From: Roseivivax sp. GX 12232 | GTDB lineage: Bacteria; Pseudomonadota; Alphaproteobacteria; Rhodobacterales; Rhodobacteraceae | Length of the DNA: 64,000 nt | Assembly: GCF_021272185.1 (NCBI RefSeq) | Contig: NZ_JAJSEC010000001.1 | Span: 496,001 to 560,000, forward strand | Direction of reading: 5' to 3' | Shown: in pieces, positions 1 to 10,256 of the stretch | How the letters are laid out: every line of letters begins with the position of its first letter | How positions within the stretch are numbered: position 1 is the first letter of the stretch | Notes under the pieces: model-generated | The model's input: only the letters and a program-made list of their open reading frames with translations | Database searches by the model: none | Told to the model about the DNA's origin: nothing | Translations under genes and position numbers: made by a program

Positions 1-19
1 TTCCCTTCCCCGAAGCGTC

Positions 20-940
20 ATGTCATGGAACAGTAACGCCACGGAACGACAAATGCCGAGCGACATGAAGGACCGCATCGATCCCCTCATCGAAGAGCGC
101 GCGCCGTGGCTCTTCAGCGACCGGCTTGGCACCCGCCATGCGCGGCGGATCCTGAATCTGCTGCTCGGCTACCGGCGCACGATCGAGCTCGGCAACAGTT
201 TCATCGACAGTCCCACCCCCGAGATCATGGGCACCATGGGCAAGATGCTGGCCCGCGACGTGGAGGTCACCGGCCTAGAGAACGTGCCGCGCAACGGCCC
301 GGCGCTGATCGTGGCGAACCATCCCACCGGCATCGCCGACGGCATCATGCTCTACCACGTCCTGAGCGAGATCCGGCCCGACCTCTATTTCTTCGCCAAC
401 CACGACATCCTGCGCGTGCTGCCGCAGATGGAGGACATGATCGCCCCGGTGGAATGGCGCAAGGAAAAGCGCAGCCACGGCAAGACCCGCGAGACCATGG
501 CCTATACCCGGAGCGCGGTGGACGAAGGACGCCTGGGGGTGATCTTCCCTGCCGGACGCCTCGCCAAGCGCCGCGGCCTCTGCCTGCACGAGCGCGAATG
601 GATGGGCTCGGCGGCGATGATCGCGCGGAAGTTCGAACTGCCGGTGATCCCGCTGAACATCCGGGCACGGAACTCGGTGCTCTTCTACCTCTTCGACGTG
701 ATCCACCCGACGTTGCGCGACATCACGCTCTTCCACGAAACGCTGAACAAGGGCCGCCAGCCTTACCGGATCACCGTGGGCGAGCCGATCTCGGCCGCGG
801 CCCTGCCCGCGAAATCCGAGGACGGCATCGAGATGCTGCGCCGCGCGACGCTGGCGCTCGGGGGCCACCGGGCCCCGGCGGTGTCGCTTCTGGACAATTC
901 CGCGCGGCCCTCCTGGCTGAAGGCGCTGACCGCGACCTGA
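20..940 (+). CDS. PlsC-like acyltransferase (1-acylglycerol-3-phosphate acyltransferase family)
   Basis: The 306-residue protein carries the two hallmark blocks of the glycerolipid acyltransferase (PlsC) superfamily. NHPTGIAD at about residues 100-107 stands for the catalytic His/Asp block, and FPAGR at about 176-180 stands for the acceptor-binding FPEGTR-type block. The spacing is HX5D rather than the usual HX4D, so the exact acyl acceptor (lysophosphatidate, lyso-ornithine lipid or another) cannot be named. It probably acts at the cytoplasmic face of the inner membrane. The gene is at the window edge and convergent with the lytic transglycosylase. Upstream context is missing, and the ATG at 20 is the first in-frame start available, so the true start is not certain. 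Confidence 0.8.
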   Translation: MSWNSNATERQMPSDMKDRIDPLIEERAPWLFSDRLGTRHARRILNLLLGYRRTIELGNSFIDSPTPEIMGTMGKMLARDVEVTGLENVPRNGPALIVANHPTGIADGIMLYHVLSEIRPDLYFFANHDILRVLPQMEDMIAPVEWRKEKRSHGKTRETMAYTRSAVDEGRLGVIFPAGRLAKRRGLCLHEREWMGSAAMIARKFELPVIPLNIRARNSVLFYLFDVIHPTLRDITLFHETLNKGRQPYRITVGEPISAAALPAKSEDGIEMLRRATLALGGHRAPAVSLLDNSARPSWLKALTAT

Positions 941-1029
941 GGCGGGGCGGCTTCGGCCCCGCGCGATTTTCCCAGGATTTTACCTAGACTTGCGGGCGTG
1001 CTTTCATGCGCGCCTCTTGGCCTGCCCGC

Positions 1030-1965
1030 TCAGAGCCCCTCGCTCGGGCGCGCCGTCGGGCGGGTGGCGTGGATCGGCTGGCAGTAGGTCTGCTTGCGCG
1101 TCCAGGCCATCATGTCGCCGCGCTTGGCCGAGGAATGGAAGGGCCCCCAATCGGCGGCCACCCCGCGCATCCCGTCGCTGACCACGCCGTCGCGCGCCAC
1201 GGTGCGCGCCATGATCCTCAGCCCGCAGGAGAGGTTCGCCGAACCGTCGAGCAGCGCCGCCCCGGTGTCGGCCCGGCAGCCATAGAGCCGCGCGGTCGAG
1301 GGCAGGATCTGCAACAGCCCGTGCCAGCGCCCGCCGCCGCCGATCACCCGCGGGCGATAGGTGCTTTCGTGCCGCGCCAGCGTGGAGACCAGGCCCACCC
1401 AGAAAGCCTCGCGCTGGCGCCGGTCGGCATCGGGATAGGCCGGGCACCAGGCCGCGATGTCGGAGGGCACCACCTCTGGCAGCCGGCTGGCATGGCCGTT
1501 GAGCGAGGACAGCACCGCCCGGGTCCAGACCGCGCGCTCGCCGGTCTTGCCCCAGCGCGCGTTGGGCAGCTTGTCGCGCCGCGCCTTGGGCCGGGAGGAG
1601 GCAGAGACCGCCTCGGGGCTCGGGTCCGGGCGCAGCGCCAGGGGCAGCGCCCCGGCCTGGGCGAGAAGCAGCGGCGCGGCGGGGGATGTGCCTTGTGTGA
1701 GCGCGGGCGTGGCGAAGCTCAGACCCGGCGTGGCCCGCGCGAGCGCGCGGCCCGTGTCTGTGGGTTCATCCGTCAGCGCGTCTCCCGCCGACGCCGCCTC
1801 GCGCCCGACCGACACCACCGCCCCGGAGGCCACGCCGCCCAGCGACACCTCCGCCCCGGCGACGCCGCCGCCAACCGTCGGCACATCCGCACCAGCCGCC
1901 ATGCCCGCCGTCGCGCAGACGGCGGCGGCCCCTATCAGCGCCCTCAGATCCATGGCGCACAACAT
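1030..1965 (-). CDS. Exported SLT-type lytic transglycosylase domain protein
   Basis: The protein has 311 residues. The N-terminus (about 5-25) is a hydrophobic, Ala-rich export signal, followed by a low-complexity Gly/Ala/Val linker to about 130. The C-terminal third resembles a Slt/MltC-type lytic transglycosylase: ARHEST with candidate catalytic Glu at about 200, then GLLQI at about 216-220, matching the family E...GLMQI pattern. The predicted role is cleavage of peptidoglycan glycan strands in the periplasm. An internal ATG at 1953 would also leave an intact signal peptide, and neither start has a strong ribosome site. It is transcribed away from gatB, which starts 132 bp beyond its start codon. 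Confidence 0.75.
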   Translation of the reverse strand: MLCAMDLRALIGAAAVCATAGMAAGADVPTVGGGVAGAEVSLGGVASGAVVSVGREAASAGDALTDEPTDTGRALARATPGLSFATPALTQGTSPAAPLLLAQAGALPLALRPDPSPEAVSASSRPKARRDKLPNARWGKTGERAVWTRAVLSSLNGHASRLPEVVPSDIAAWCPAYPDADRRQREAFWVGLVSTLARHESTYRPRVIGGGGRWHGLLQILPSTARLYGCRADTGAALLDGSANLSCGLRIMARTVARDGVVSDGMRGVAADWGPFHSSAKRGDMMAWTRKQTYCQPIHATRPTARPSEGL

Positions 1966-2097
1966 GCCGACAAAGCCCGCCCCTCGGCAAGTCCCGGCCT
2001 CTGCGGGATCAGCGGCGAACCGCCGCCTCTTGCCCCTCGCCCCGCGCTATCTTACACGCGAGGCTTGACTGACAAGGCCGCCAGAGGACGCAATCTC

Positions 2098-3612
<1,515 letters not shown>

Positions 3613-3718
3613 GCGGGCTTCCGCGGGAGTGCCCCCGCGCCGACTGGCCAAGCGGGGCGGGCAGGACTATCTTGCCCGCCTGACCCGCCCTTCCCGTTTT
3701 CCCCGGACCGCGAGCGCC

Positions 3719-4360
3719 ATGACCCGATACGAATACCGCGTCCTTCCCGCCCCCGAAAAAGGCAAGCGGGTCAAGGGAGTGAAAGGCGCCAAGGCGCGTT
3801 TCGCCCATTCCATCGAGACCCTGATGAACGACATGGGCACCGAGGGCTGGGAGTATGTCCGGGCCGATACGCTGCCCTCCGAGGAACGCGCGGGCCTGGG
3901 CTCCACGGTGACCGAATGGCGCACGCTCCTGGTCTTCCGCCGCCCGCGGCTGGACACGGCCGAGGACTTCGCCGTCAAGCGCCTGACCGCCGGGGATGCC
4001 GAGGCCGAGACCCGCGCCGAGGAGCCGCCGCTCTTTCCCGCCGCCCCCGCCGCGCTGCGGCCCGCCGCCGCGGAGCCGGAGGCAGGCGCGGAGGGCGACA
4101 GCCCGGCGCGCGGGCTCGGGGCACTTCTGAAGGAACGCGCGGCGCAGCTCGTGCCGGGCAATCCCGACGGCCCCGAGGAAGCCCCGCGCGACGGCGTGAC
4201 GGTGGCGTCGGATGAGACGGCGGAGGGCGATCAGCCCGCGGGCGCGCCAGAGGCGGGCGACGCCGAGGGCTCCGAGGCCCCGCGGGACGAGGCCGACACG
4301 CAGGCGGCCGAGGCCGAGGACAACAACGCCTCCCCGCGCCCCGAAGGCGCCCGCGGCTAG
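3719..4360 (+). CDS. DUF4177 domain protein with acidic disordered tail
   Basis: The protein has 213 residues. Its first ~78 form a compact DUF4177-like module beginning MTRYEYRVLPAP, with the typical LMNDMGTEGWEYVRAD stretch. The remainder is an Ala/Glu/Pro-rich, strongly acidic, probably disordered tail. No catalytic residues are recognisable and the function of the family is unknown. It follows gatB by 106 bp on the same strand. The ATG at 3719 is chosen because the domain starts there; the frame is open further upstream. Confidence 0.75.
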   Translation: MTRYEYRVLPAPEKGKRVKGVKGAKARFAHSIETLMNDMGTEGWEYVRADTLPSEERAGLGSTVTEWRTLLVFRRPRLDTAEDFAVKRLTAGDAEAETRAEEPPLFPAAPAALRPAAAEPEAGAEGDSPARGLGALLKERAAQLVPGNPDGPEEAPRDGVTVASDETAEGDQPAGAPEAGDAEGSEAPRDEADTQAAEAEDNNASPRPEGARG

Positions 4361-4370
4361 CCCCGCGCGC

Positions 4371-4628
4371 TCATTCCCCGAGGTCGAGCGACAGCGCGTG
4401 GATCGCGCCCACCAGCTCGGCCCCAAGCGCCTGATGCACCGCCCGGTGCCGCGCGATGCGCGAGAGGCCCTGGAAGGCCTCGGAGCGGATCACGACGTGG
4501 AAGTGGCTCTCGCCCCCTTCCTGGAACCCGGCATGGCCGCGGTGACGCTCGCTGTCGTCGCGGACGGTCAGTTCCCTGGGCGCGAAAGCCTCGCGCAGGC
4601 GCGTTTCGATCATGGCGGTCCGGGACAT
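4371..4628 (-). CDS. bolA: BolA family protein
   Basis: An 85-residue BolA-type protein. HFHVVI and the following RHRAVHQAL match the conserved core of the family, which partners monothiol glutaredoxins in iron-sulfur and redox regulation in the cytoplasm. The start at 4628 (MSRTAMIETRL) is preferred over an ATG eight codons upstream because family members begin with this helix. It is divergent from the J-domain gene, with about 77 bp between starts that must hold both promoters. This BolA/J-domain pairing recurs in Rhodobacteraceae. Confidence 0.9.
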   Translation of the reverse strand: MSRTAMIETRLREAFAPRELTVRDDSERHRGHAGFQEGGESHFHVVIRSEAFQGLSRIARHRAVHQALGAELVGAIHALSLDLGE

Positions 4629-4705
4629 TTTTTCTTGGGCCTCCCCCTGCAATCCGGTCGCGGTTTGTCTAAACTCCAGCGTCCGAGTCGAAAAGGTGTC
4701 CGAAT

Positions 4706-5332
4706 ATGACCAAACCAGATCCCTTCGGTTTCGACATGTCCGTGAAATCGGCCAAGAAGAAGGCGCCGCGCGGACGGCGTGGCATGTCGGGCGAATCCGA
4801 GACCTCCACGCGTGTCTGCGACCACGAGGGCTGCAACCAGCCGGGCAAGTTCCGCGCCCCGAAGGCGCCGGATGTGCTCGATGACTTCTACTGGTTCTGC
4901 AAGGATCACGTGCGCGAATACAATTCGCAGTGGAGCTTCTTCGACGGCAAGACCGAGGCCGAGATGAACGCCCAGTCGACCGCCGACAAGGTCTGGGAGC
5001 GGCGCACCAAGGACTGGCGCGACCCCGAGGCCCGGGCCTGGGCCCGGCTCGGCATCGAGGACCCCCACCAGGTGCTGGGCGACAATGCGACGCGCAACCC
5101 CGGCAAGTCCTCGGGCGGCTCGGGCCGGCGCCTGCCGCCCACCGAGAAGCGCGCCGCCGACATCCTCGAGATCAGCGAGAACGCCTCCAAGGCGGATGTG
5201 CGCAAGGCCTACAAGTCGCTGATCAAGGTGCTGCACCCGGATATGAACGGCGGCGACCGCAGCCAGGAAGAGCAGCTGCAACTGGTGGTCTGGGCCTGGG
5301 ATCAGCTCAAGGACAGCCGGTTCTTCAAGTAG
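4706..5332 (+). CDS. C-terminal J-domain (DnaJ-like) protein
   Basis: A 208-residue protein whose last ~60 residues are a J domain with the HPD tripeptide at about 177-179 (VLHPDMNGGDR). It is therefore predicted to stimulate an Hsp70 (DnaK) ATPase. The N-terminal half contains CDHEGC followed by FCKDH, a spaced Cys/His set that could bind zinc. No Gly/Phe region or DnaJ zinc-finger repeats are present, so this is not DnaJ itself. A strong stem-loop at 5410-5450 follows the gene. Confidence 0.85.
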   Translation: MTKPDPFGFDMSVKSAKKKAPRGRRGMSGESETSTRVCDHEGCNQPGKFRAPKAPDVLDDFYWFCKDHVREYNSQWSFFDGKTEAEMNAQSTADKVWERRTKDWRDPEARAWARLGIEDPHQVLGDNATRNPGKSSGGSGRRLPPTEKRAADILEISENASKADVRKAYKSLIKVLHPDMNGGDRSQEEQLQLVVWAWDQLKDSRFFK

Positions 5333-5409
5333 GCGCCCCGCGCGGGCGGCGGCGGCGTCGGACACGCCTTTGCCGCTGCTCAGGGGCCGCACCGTCCCTT
5401 CCCCAACAG

Positions 5410-5450
5410 AAAAGCGCCGGACCCGCAGGGGGATCCGGCGCTTTTTCTTC
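5410..5450. terminator. Bidirectional intrinsic terminator between J-domain gene and msrB
   Basis: A perfect 12-bp inverted repeat (AAAAGCGCCGGA at 5410-5421 and its complement at 5434-5445) is followed by a T-rich run on the plus strand. The complementary strand also ends in a T run. It lies between convergent genes and can stop transcripts from both sides. Confidence 0.85.
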
Positions 5451-5480
5451 TGCGACGGCGCGCGCGCCCCGCCCCCGGGA

Positions 5481-5954
5481 TCAGGCCTCCACGAAGGTCA
5501 GGCTCACCCCGTTGATGCAATGGCGCTTGCCGGTCGGCGGCGGGCCGTCGTCGAAGACATGGCCCAGGTGCGAGCCGCAGCGCGAGCAATGCACCTCGGT
5601 GCGGGTGATAAAGAGCGACCGGTCGGGCTTGGTGCCCACGGCGCTCTCGGCGAGCGGCTGGTAGAAGCTCGGCCAGCCGGTGCCGCTGTCGAACTTGTGC
5701 TCCGAGGAGTAGAGCCGCTGCTCGCAGCCGCGGCACTGGTAGATGCCCGGCGTCTTCAGGTCGTGCAGCGGCGAGGTGAAGGCCCGCTCGGTGCCCTCTT
5801 CGCGCATCACGCGGAACTCGGCCTCGCTCAGCATGTCGCGCCATTGCGCCTCGCTGCGGGTGACCTCGAAGTCGCCCTTGGCGGCGCGGGCGGCGCTCCC
5901 GCCCAGCCCGAGGGCGGCGGCGGTGGTGCCCAGGAAAGTGCGTCGGCTCATCAT
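5481..5954 (-). CDS. msrB: Tat-exported peptide-methionine (R)-S-oxide reductase
   Basis: A 157-residue MsrB that reduces methionine-R-sulfoxide in proteins. An N-terminal twin-arginine signal (SRRTFLG followed by an Ala/Gly-rich hydrophobic stretch) indicates folded export to the periplasm, unlike the usual cytosolic MsrB. Two zinc-binding pairs are visible (CRGC and CSRC), and the catalytic cysteine lies in RHCINGVSL near the C-terminus. The start at 5954 has GAGGAGG about 6 nt upstream; an adjacent ATG at 5951 is equivalent. It lies downstream of the fasciclin gene in the same direction, with a hairpin at 5994-6025 between them. Confidence 0.92.
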   Translation of the reverse strand: MMSRRTFLGTTAAALGLGGSAARAAKGDFEVTRSEAQWRDMLSEAEFRVMREEGTERAFTSPLHDLKTPGIYQCRGCEQRLYSSEHKFDSGTGWPSFYQPLAESAVGTKPDRSLFITRTEVHCSRCGSHLGHVFDDGPPPTGKRHCINGVSLTFVEA

Positions 5955-5993
5955 TTCTGGCCTCCTCTCGTCGATCCGATGGGATCTCATGCA

Positions 5994-6025
5994 GGGGGCC
6001 CGGCCCGTCGCCGGACCGGGCCCCC
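5994..6025. terminator. GC-rich hairpin between fasciclin gene and msrB
   Basis: A 10-bp perfect inverted repeat, GGGGGCCCGG (5994-6003) and CCGGGCCCCC (6016-6025), lies in the 129-bp gap between two minus-strand genes. There is no T run, so it may attenuate or protect the message rather than terminate it. Confidence 0.5.
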
Positions 6026-6083
6026 GCCGCGTCTCGCGGCTCTGCCCGTCAATGTAGGTGCCGCGGGCAGGCCTGTCAGCGTC

Positions 6084-6647
6084 TCAGCCCGCCTGGCCGG
6101 CCGGCAGCAGCACACGGTCGATCACATGGATGACACCGTTGGACTGGTCGACATCGGCGATGGTCACGGTCGCGGTGCGGCCGTTCTCGTCGGTCAGGGT
6201 GATCTCGCTGCCGTTCATCTGGGCCTGCAGGGTGCAGCCGCCGACGGTCGGCACCGGGTGCATGCCGCCGTCATCGGCGATCATGCCGGCGATGGCGCCG
6301 GACATGGCTTCGGTCGCGACCACGTGGCAGGTCAGGATCTGGGCCAGCTGCTCCTTGTTCTCGTCCATCAGGAGCGCGTTCAGGCTGTCCTCCGAGATCC
6401 GGCCGAAGGCGGTGTCGGTCGGCGCGAAGACCGTGAAGGGCCCGGCCGAGTTCAGCGTGTCCACGAGGCCCGCCTGCTGCACCGCGGCCACCAGCGTGGT
6501 GTGGATCGGCGAGTTCACCGCGTTCTCCACGATGGTGCGGTCGGCGAACATGTCGGCGCCGCCGACCTGCGGGTTGTCCTGGGCCGCCAGCGGGCTGGCG
6601 AGAAGGGCGAGGGCCGCACCGGCGGCGAAGGTCTTGCGAAGGGTCAT
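6084..6647 (-). CDS. Exported fasciclin (FAS1) domain protein
   Basis: A 187-residue secreted protein. The N-terminal signal peptide (MTLRKTFAAGAALALLASPLAAQ) ends in an Ala-X-Ala cleavage site. The rest is one FAS1 domain: FTVFAPTDTAFGRI is the H1 motif and GVIHVIDRVLLP the H2 motif. FAS1 domains mediate adhesion or ligand binding outside the cell. The start at 6647 is preferred because GGGAG sits 8 nt before it; the ATG at 6653 is too close to that site. It lies directly downstream of the sigma/anti-sigma pair, an arrangement that parallels mycobacterial sigK/rskA control of the fasciclin proteins MPT70/MPT83. Confidence 0.9.
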   Translation of the reverse strand: MTLRKTFAAGAALALLASPLAAQDNPQVGGADMFADRTIVENAVNSPIHTTLVAAVQQAGLVDTLNSAGPFTVFAPTDTAFGRISEDSLNALLMDENKEQLAQILTCHVVATEAMSGAIAGMIADDGGMHPVPTVGGCTLQAQMNGSEITLTDENGRTATVTIADVDQSNGVIHVIDRVLLPAGQAG

Positions 6648-6755
6648 CTTCATATCTCCCGTTTGCTGTTCTGACGAACCCGTCTCTCTCGACGGGATCA
6701 CCTCAGCTACGGAGGCGAGACGACGATGGTTTCGCTTGGCGGGAAAAAATCTGCC

Positions 6756-7481
6756 TCACGTCTCCGTGTAGGGACGGATCGGCCCCACGGCGCGAACCTC
6801 GGTCGGGGTGCCGTCGGGCGAGCCGCCCGCCGGTTCGAGCGAGACCGCCAGGGTGCCGCCTTCCAGAAGCGGGCGCAGCTCCTCGGGCAGCACCTGCCGG
6901 GCGATCACGCCGGGCTCGCGCGGCACCAGGCCCAGCGAGATCGGCGTGCCGTCGCCGCCGATGATCCACATCTCGTGATCGGCGCCCTCGGGCACCGCGC
7001 CGCCGTCGCGGCGGATCAGGAACTCGTTGCTCTCGGCCAGGTAGCCCGCGTGCACCAGAAGCTCCGGCCCCGCCTCGGCGGCGAGATCGGCCACATAGGT
7101 GGGCTCGGGCGCCTCCGGCGTCAGCATGCCGGTGGTCAGCACCGCCCAACCGAAGACCGCCGCGGCCACCGCCCCCAGCGCGTAAGGCAGCAGGCTGCGC
7201 CACCAGGGTCGCGCGGCGGGCGTGCCGAAGGCCAGCGCCTCGATCCGGCGCTTGAGCTGCGGTGCGGGGGCGACCGGCGGCAGGGCCTCGGCCATGGCGG
7301 CGAAATGCTCGGTCCAGCTGACCACCACTTCGACCAGCTCGGGCTCGCGCGCGAGCCGGGCCTCGAAGGCGGGCAACTCGCCCTCCGGCAGGAGCCCGAG
7401 CACGTATTCCGCCGCGCGGGCGGCGTCCTCCTCGGGGTCCGGGCCGGTCGGGCCGTCTGTGGTGTCGCCTTGGTCGCTCAT
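6756..7481 (-). CDS. Anti-sigma factor, RskA-like, single-pass membrane protein
   Basis: 241 residues. The N-terminal ~75 are a cytoplasmic helical anti-sigma domain (AARAAEYVLGLLPEGE, then a second conserved helix). A transmembrane helix at about 98-118 (LLPYALGAVAAAVFGWAV) follows, and the rest is a periplasmic RskA-type domain containing the tract DHEMWII. This matches membrane anti-sigma factors that hold an ECF sigma factor at the inner membrane until regulated proteolysis. Its start overlaps the sigma gene stop by four bases (ATGA, 7478-7481), so the two are translationally coupled. Confidence 0.88.
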   Translation of the reverse strand: MSDQGDTTDGPTGPDPEEDAARAAEYVLGLLPEGELPAFEARLAREPELVEVVVSWTEHFAAMAEALPPVAPAPQLKRRIEALAFGTPAARPWWRSLLPYALGAVAAAVFGWAVLTTGMLTPEAPEPTYVADLAAEAGPELLVHAGYLAESNEFLIRRDGGAVPEGADHEMWIIGGDGTPISLGLVPREPGVIARQVLPEELRPLLEGGTLAVSLEPAGGSPDGTPTEVRAVGPIRPYTET

Positions 7482-8059
7482 CGCGAGAGGCAGTCCTTCA
7501 GCTGGATCAGCGACCGGCGCAGCCAGGTCCTGACGGTGTTCAGTTTCACGCCCGTGGCCGCCGAAAGTTCGGCGTAGCTCCAGCCTTGCAGATAGGCCTT
7601 CTCGACCATCTCCGCGCGGTCGGGCGCCAGTTCGCCCAGGCAGCCGTAAAGCGCCCGTGCCTCGGAATTCATCGCCGCCTGCGCCTCGGGACCGGGCCCG
7701 AGATCCGGCGTCGTCTCGGCCGCGTCCAGCCCTTCGGCCGGCATCGGCTTCTTCTTGCGCCGCCGGTCGATGGCGACGTTGCGCGTCAGCGTGATCAGCC
7801 AGGTCATCGGCGAATAGCCGTTGGCCCGGTAGAGCTCGGCCCGGTGCCAGATCCGCAGATAGGCTTCCTGCAGGGCCTCCTCGGCCTCGGCGCGGTCGTT
7901 CAAGACACGCAGGGATATGGCGTAGAGTTTCGCGCTGGTGCGGTCGTAAAGCGCGGAAAAGGCCGCCCGGTCCTTCAGGCAGATCCGCGCGAGATAGGCT
8001 TCCAGCTCTTCCTGGGGCGTCGTCGCGGCGCTGTCGCCGGCCCCGGTCCTGTCCTGCAT
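7478..8059 (-). CDS. ECF-type RNA polymerase sigma factor
   Basis: 193 residues with only the sigma regions expected of group IV factors. Region 2 is visible as [17 protein letters not shown] through [18 protein letters not shown], and region 4 as [18 protein letters not shown], the helix-turn-helix that reads the -35 element. The start at 8059 (MQDRTGAG) gives normal family length; upstream codons are low-complexity. It heads the block sigma, anti-sigma, fasciclin and possibly msrB, which suggests autoregulation and control of envelope proteins. The inducing signal cannot be read from the sequence; exported MsrB suggests oxidative stress. Confidence 0.92.
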   Translation of the reverse strand: MQDRTGAGDSAATTPQEELEAYLARICLKDRAAFSALYDRTSAKLYAISLRVLNDRAEAEEALQEAYLRIWHRAELYRANGYSPMTWLITLTRNVAIDRRRKKKPMPAEGLDAAETTPDLGPGPEAQAAMNSEARALYGCLGELAPDRAEMVEKAYLQGWSYAELSAATGVKLNTVRTWLRRSLIQLKDCLSR

Positions 8060-8193
8060 GTGCGGCCCTGTCTGCCCTGCCCCGGGAGCCGCGGCGGCGC
8101 CCGTGCCGCGCTCCGCGCTTTCCCTTGCTCCTCCCCGCAATATGTTGCACGACGGGCCGGACGAAGGCTGCCGACCAGGAGGACGCGGAAAGA

Positions 8194-9180
8194 ATGGCGG
8201 ACGGATCGATGGATATCAATGCCAAACCGACGGTCGAAATCTCGGTGCGCGAGACCTTCGGCATCGACAGCGACATGGTGGTGCACGGGTTCGCCGAAGC
8301 CAGCGACCGGGTGCCCGACGTCGATTCCACCTATCGCTTCGACCCCGACACCACGCTCGCCATCCTGGCGGGCTTCGAGCACAACCGCCGGACGATGATC
8401 CAGGGCTACCACGGCACCGGCAAGTCGACCCATATCGAACAGGTCGCGGCGCGGCTGAACTGGCCCGCCGTGCGGGTGAACCTCGACAGCCACATCAGCC
8501 GCATCGACCTGATCGGCAAGGACGCGATCCGGCTCGTCGACGGCAAGCAGACGACCCAGTTCCAGGAGGGCATCCTGCCCTGGGCGCTGCGCAACCCCAC
8601 GGCGATCGTCTTCGACGAATACGACGCCGGCCGGGCGGATGTGATGTTCGTGATCCAGCGCGTGCTCGAGGTCGACGGCAAGCTGACGCTGCTCGACCAG
8701 AACGAGGTGCTGCACCCGCATCCCTTCTTCCGGATCTTCGCCACGGCGAACACCGTGGGCCTGGGCGACACCACCGGGCTCTATCACGGCACGCAGCAGA
8801 TCAACCAGGGCCAGATGGACCGCTGGAACCTGGTGGCGACGCTGAACTACCTGCCGATGGACGCCGAGGTCGAGATCGTGCTGTCGAAGAACCCCGGCTA
8901 CGACAGCGACAAGGGCCGCCGCCAGGTGCGGCAGATGGTCACCGTCGCCGAGCTGACGCGGACCGCCTTCATGAACGGCGACCTCTCGACCGTGATGAGC
9001 CCGCGGACGGTGATCGCCTGGGCGCAGAACGCCGAGATCTTCCGCGACGTGGGCTATGCCTTCCGGGTGTCCTTCCTGAACAAATGCGACGAGCTCGAGC
9101 GCCAGACCGTGGCCGAGTTCTACCAGCGCTGCTTCGACCAGGAACTGCCCGAAAGCGCAGCCAGCGTCAGCATGGGCTGA
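8194..9180 (+). CDS. cobS: Cobaltochelatase subunit CobS (AAA+ ATPase)
   Basis: 328 residues. This AAA+ subunit of the aerobic CobNST chelatase inserts cobalt into hydrogenobyrinic acid a,c-diamide in B12 biosynthesis. The opening [18 protein letters not shown] is typical of CobS. Walker A is GYHGTGKST and Walker B is IVFDEYDAG. The ATG at 8194 has AGGAGG at 8177-8182; an internal ATG at 8209 (MDINAKP) is a less well served alternative. The usual partner cobT is not downstream: 515 bp of repeat-bearing non-coding DNA and an unrelated minus-strand gene follow. Confidence 0.94.
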   Translation: MADGSMDINAKPTVEISVRETFGIDSDMVVHGFAEASDRVPDVDSTYRFDPDTTLAILAGFEHNRRTMIQGYHGTGKSTHIEQVAARLNWPAVRVNLDSHISRIDLIGKDAIRLVDGKQTTQFQEGILPWALRNPTAIVFDEYDAGRADVMFVIQRVLEVDGKLTLLDQNEVLHPHPFFRIFATANTVGLGDTTGLYHGTQQINQGQMDRWNLVATLNYLPMDAEVEIVLSKNPGYDSDKGRRQVRQMVTVAELTRTAFMNGDLSTVMSPRTVIAWAQNAEIFRDVGYAFRVSFLNKCDELERQTVAEFYQRCFDQELPESAASVSMG

Positions 9181-9695
9181 GCCCTTTCCCTCGCGCGCCC
9201 GGCCAAGCCGGGGCGCGCGAGGCAGCCACGCCCGGCGCGGCCCCCTCGCTGGCGGGCCCCGCCACATTCGGCGCGGCGCACACCGCGCAGCCGCCCTTCC
9301 CCTCCAAGCTCAAAACGTCACCCGCCTGCGCCGCCAGGCTCTAGTAAGCTCTGCGCTCTAGGCTCTAGGCGCGGCCTCGGCCCACCCGCGCGAAGAACAA
9401 GCGCCAAGGCCGCCGAACTGCGCCTCCGCTCCCACTCGCCCGAACAAACCGCCCCACCAGCGCCCACGCGCAAACAACCGCGCCACGCTCCCAACACGCC
9501 CCGCCAACCCCGGCGCGCCCCGCGTCACACCCCGCGCCACCCCCCTTTTGCGCATGACCGGGCTGAAAATACCTCCGGGAGCGCGAGGGCAGCGCCCTCG
9601 CCCGCCCGATGATCGGCACGATCAGCGGGCCAGACATCCCGCCCGCCGCCAGGCGGGCGTCCCCCCAACAAAACCAAAAACCCCCAGGGAAGCCC
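9181..9695. other. 515-bp non-coding gap between convergent cobS and cyclo-ligase genes
   Basis: It holds a long GC-rich stem-loop right after cobS (about 9189-9222, arms CCTCGCGCGCCC and its near complement). A C-rich stretch with short direct repeats of GCTCTAG follows (about 9342-9366), and then a REP-like element at 9555-9662. No open frame here has domain content or a credible ribosome site. Confidence 0.6.
9555..9662 (-). repeat. REP-like element, reverse orientation
   Basis: Read on the minus strand, its end at 9555 matches the units at 13104 and 63011: GCCCTCGCGCTCCCGGAG, an AT island (GTATTTT), then CAGCCCGGTCA. Two more hairpins (CCCGATGATCGGC and CCCGCCGCCAGGCGGG) extend it to about 9662. 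It lies between convergent genes. Confidence 0.7.
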
Positions 9696-10256
9696 TCAGC
9701 GCGCCACCTCGATCACCTCGCGCTCGGTGACCACCATGTCGAGCGGCTGGTCGGTGGGCGAGAGCGGCACCTCACCGTCCTCCTGGGCGGCGAAGGCGAA
9801 ACCGATGGCGAGCGTCGCGCGCATGGCGCGCAGGGCTTCGAGCGTGCGGTCGTAGAAACCGCCGCCGTAACCCAGCCGCCCGCCGGCGCGGGAGAAGGCC
9901 AGGAGCGGCACGATCAGGATCTCGGGCACCATGGGCTCGATCCGCTCGGGCACGCGCGCGCCGAAGGGGCCCTCGGTCAGCGCCATCCCGGGCTCCCAGC
10001 GGGCGAAGCTGAGCGGGCGGCCCTTGGCCTCGATCACCGGCAGGCCGACGGGGCCATGGGCCGCGGCCTCTTCCATGGCGGGCAGCGGGTCGATCTCGCT
10101 CCGGATCGGCATGTAGCCCGAGAGCGGCACGCCTCGGTAGCCCGCCAGCACCTCGGAGAGATGCCCCGCGTCGGCCGCACCGCGGGCCGCGAAAGCCTCG
10201 GCGCGGCGCGCCATGGCGGCCTTGCGGGCCGCGGCCTTGATCTCGGCGCCGCTCAC
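9696..10256 (-). CDS. 5-formyltetrahydrofolate cyclo-ligase
   Basis: A 186-residue 5-FCL (methenyl-THF synthetase family) converting 5-formyl-THF to 5,10-methenyl-THF with ATP in the cytoplasm. The signature GRLGYGGGFYDRTL, near residue 125, is the ATP/folate-binding loop, and the N-terminal basic helix (KAAARKAAMARR) is typical. Length matches the family. Its start overlaps the mgtE stop by four bases (ATGA, 10253-10256), so it is the second gene of an mgtE-led operon. Confidence 0.92.
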   Translation of the reverse strand: MSGAEIKAAARKAAMARRAEAFAARGAADAGHLSEVLAGYRGVPLSGYMPIRSEIDPLPAMEEAAAHGPVGLPVIEAKGRPLSFARWEPGMALTEGPFGARVPERIEPMVPEILIVPLLAFSRAGGRLGYGGGFYDRTLEALRAMRATLAIGFAFAAQEDGEVPLSPTDQPLDMVVTEREVIEVAR

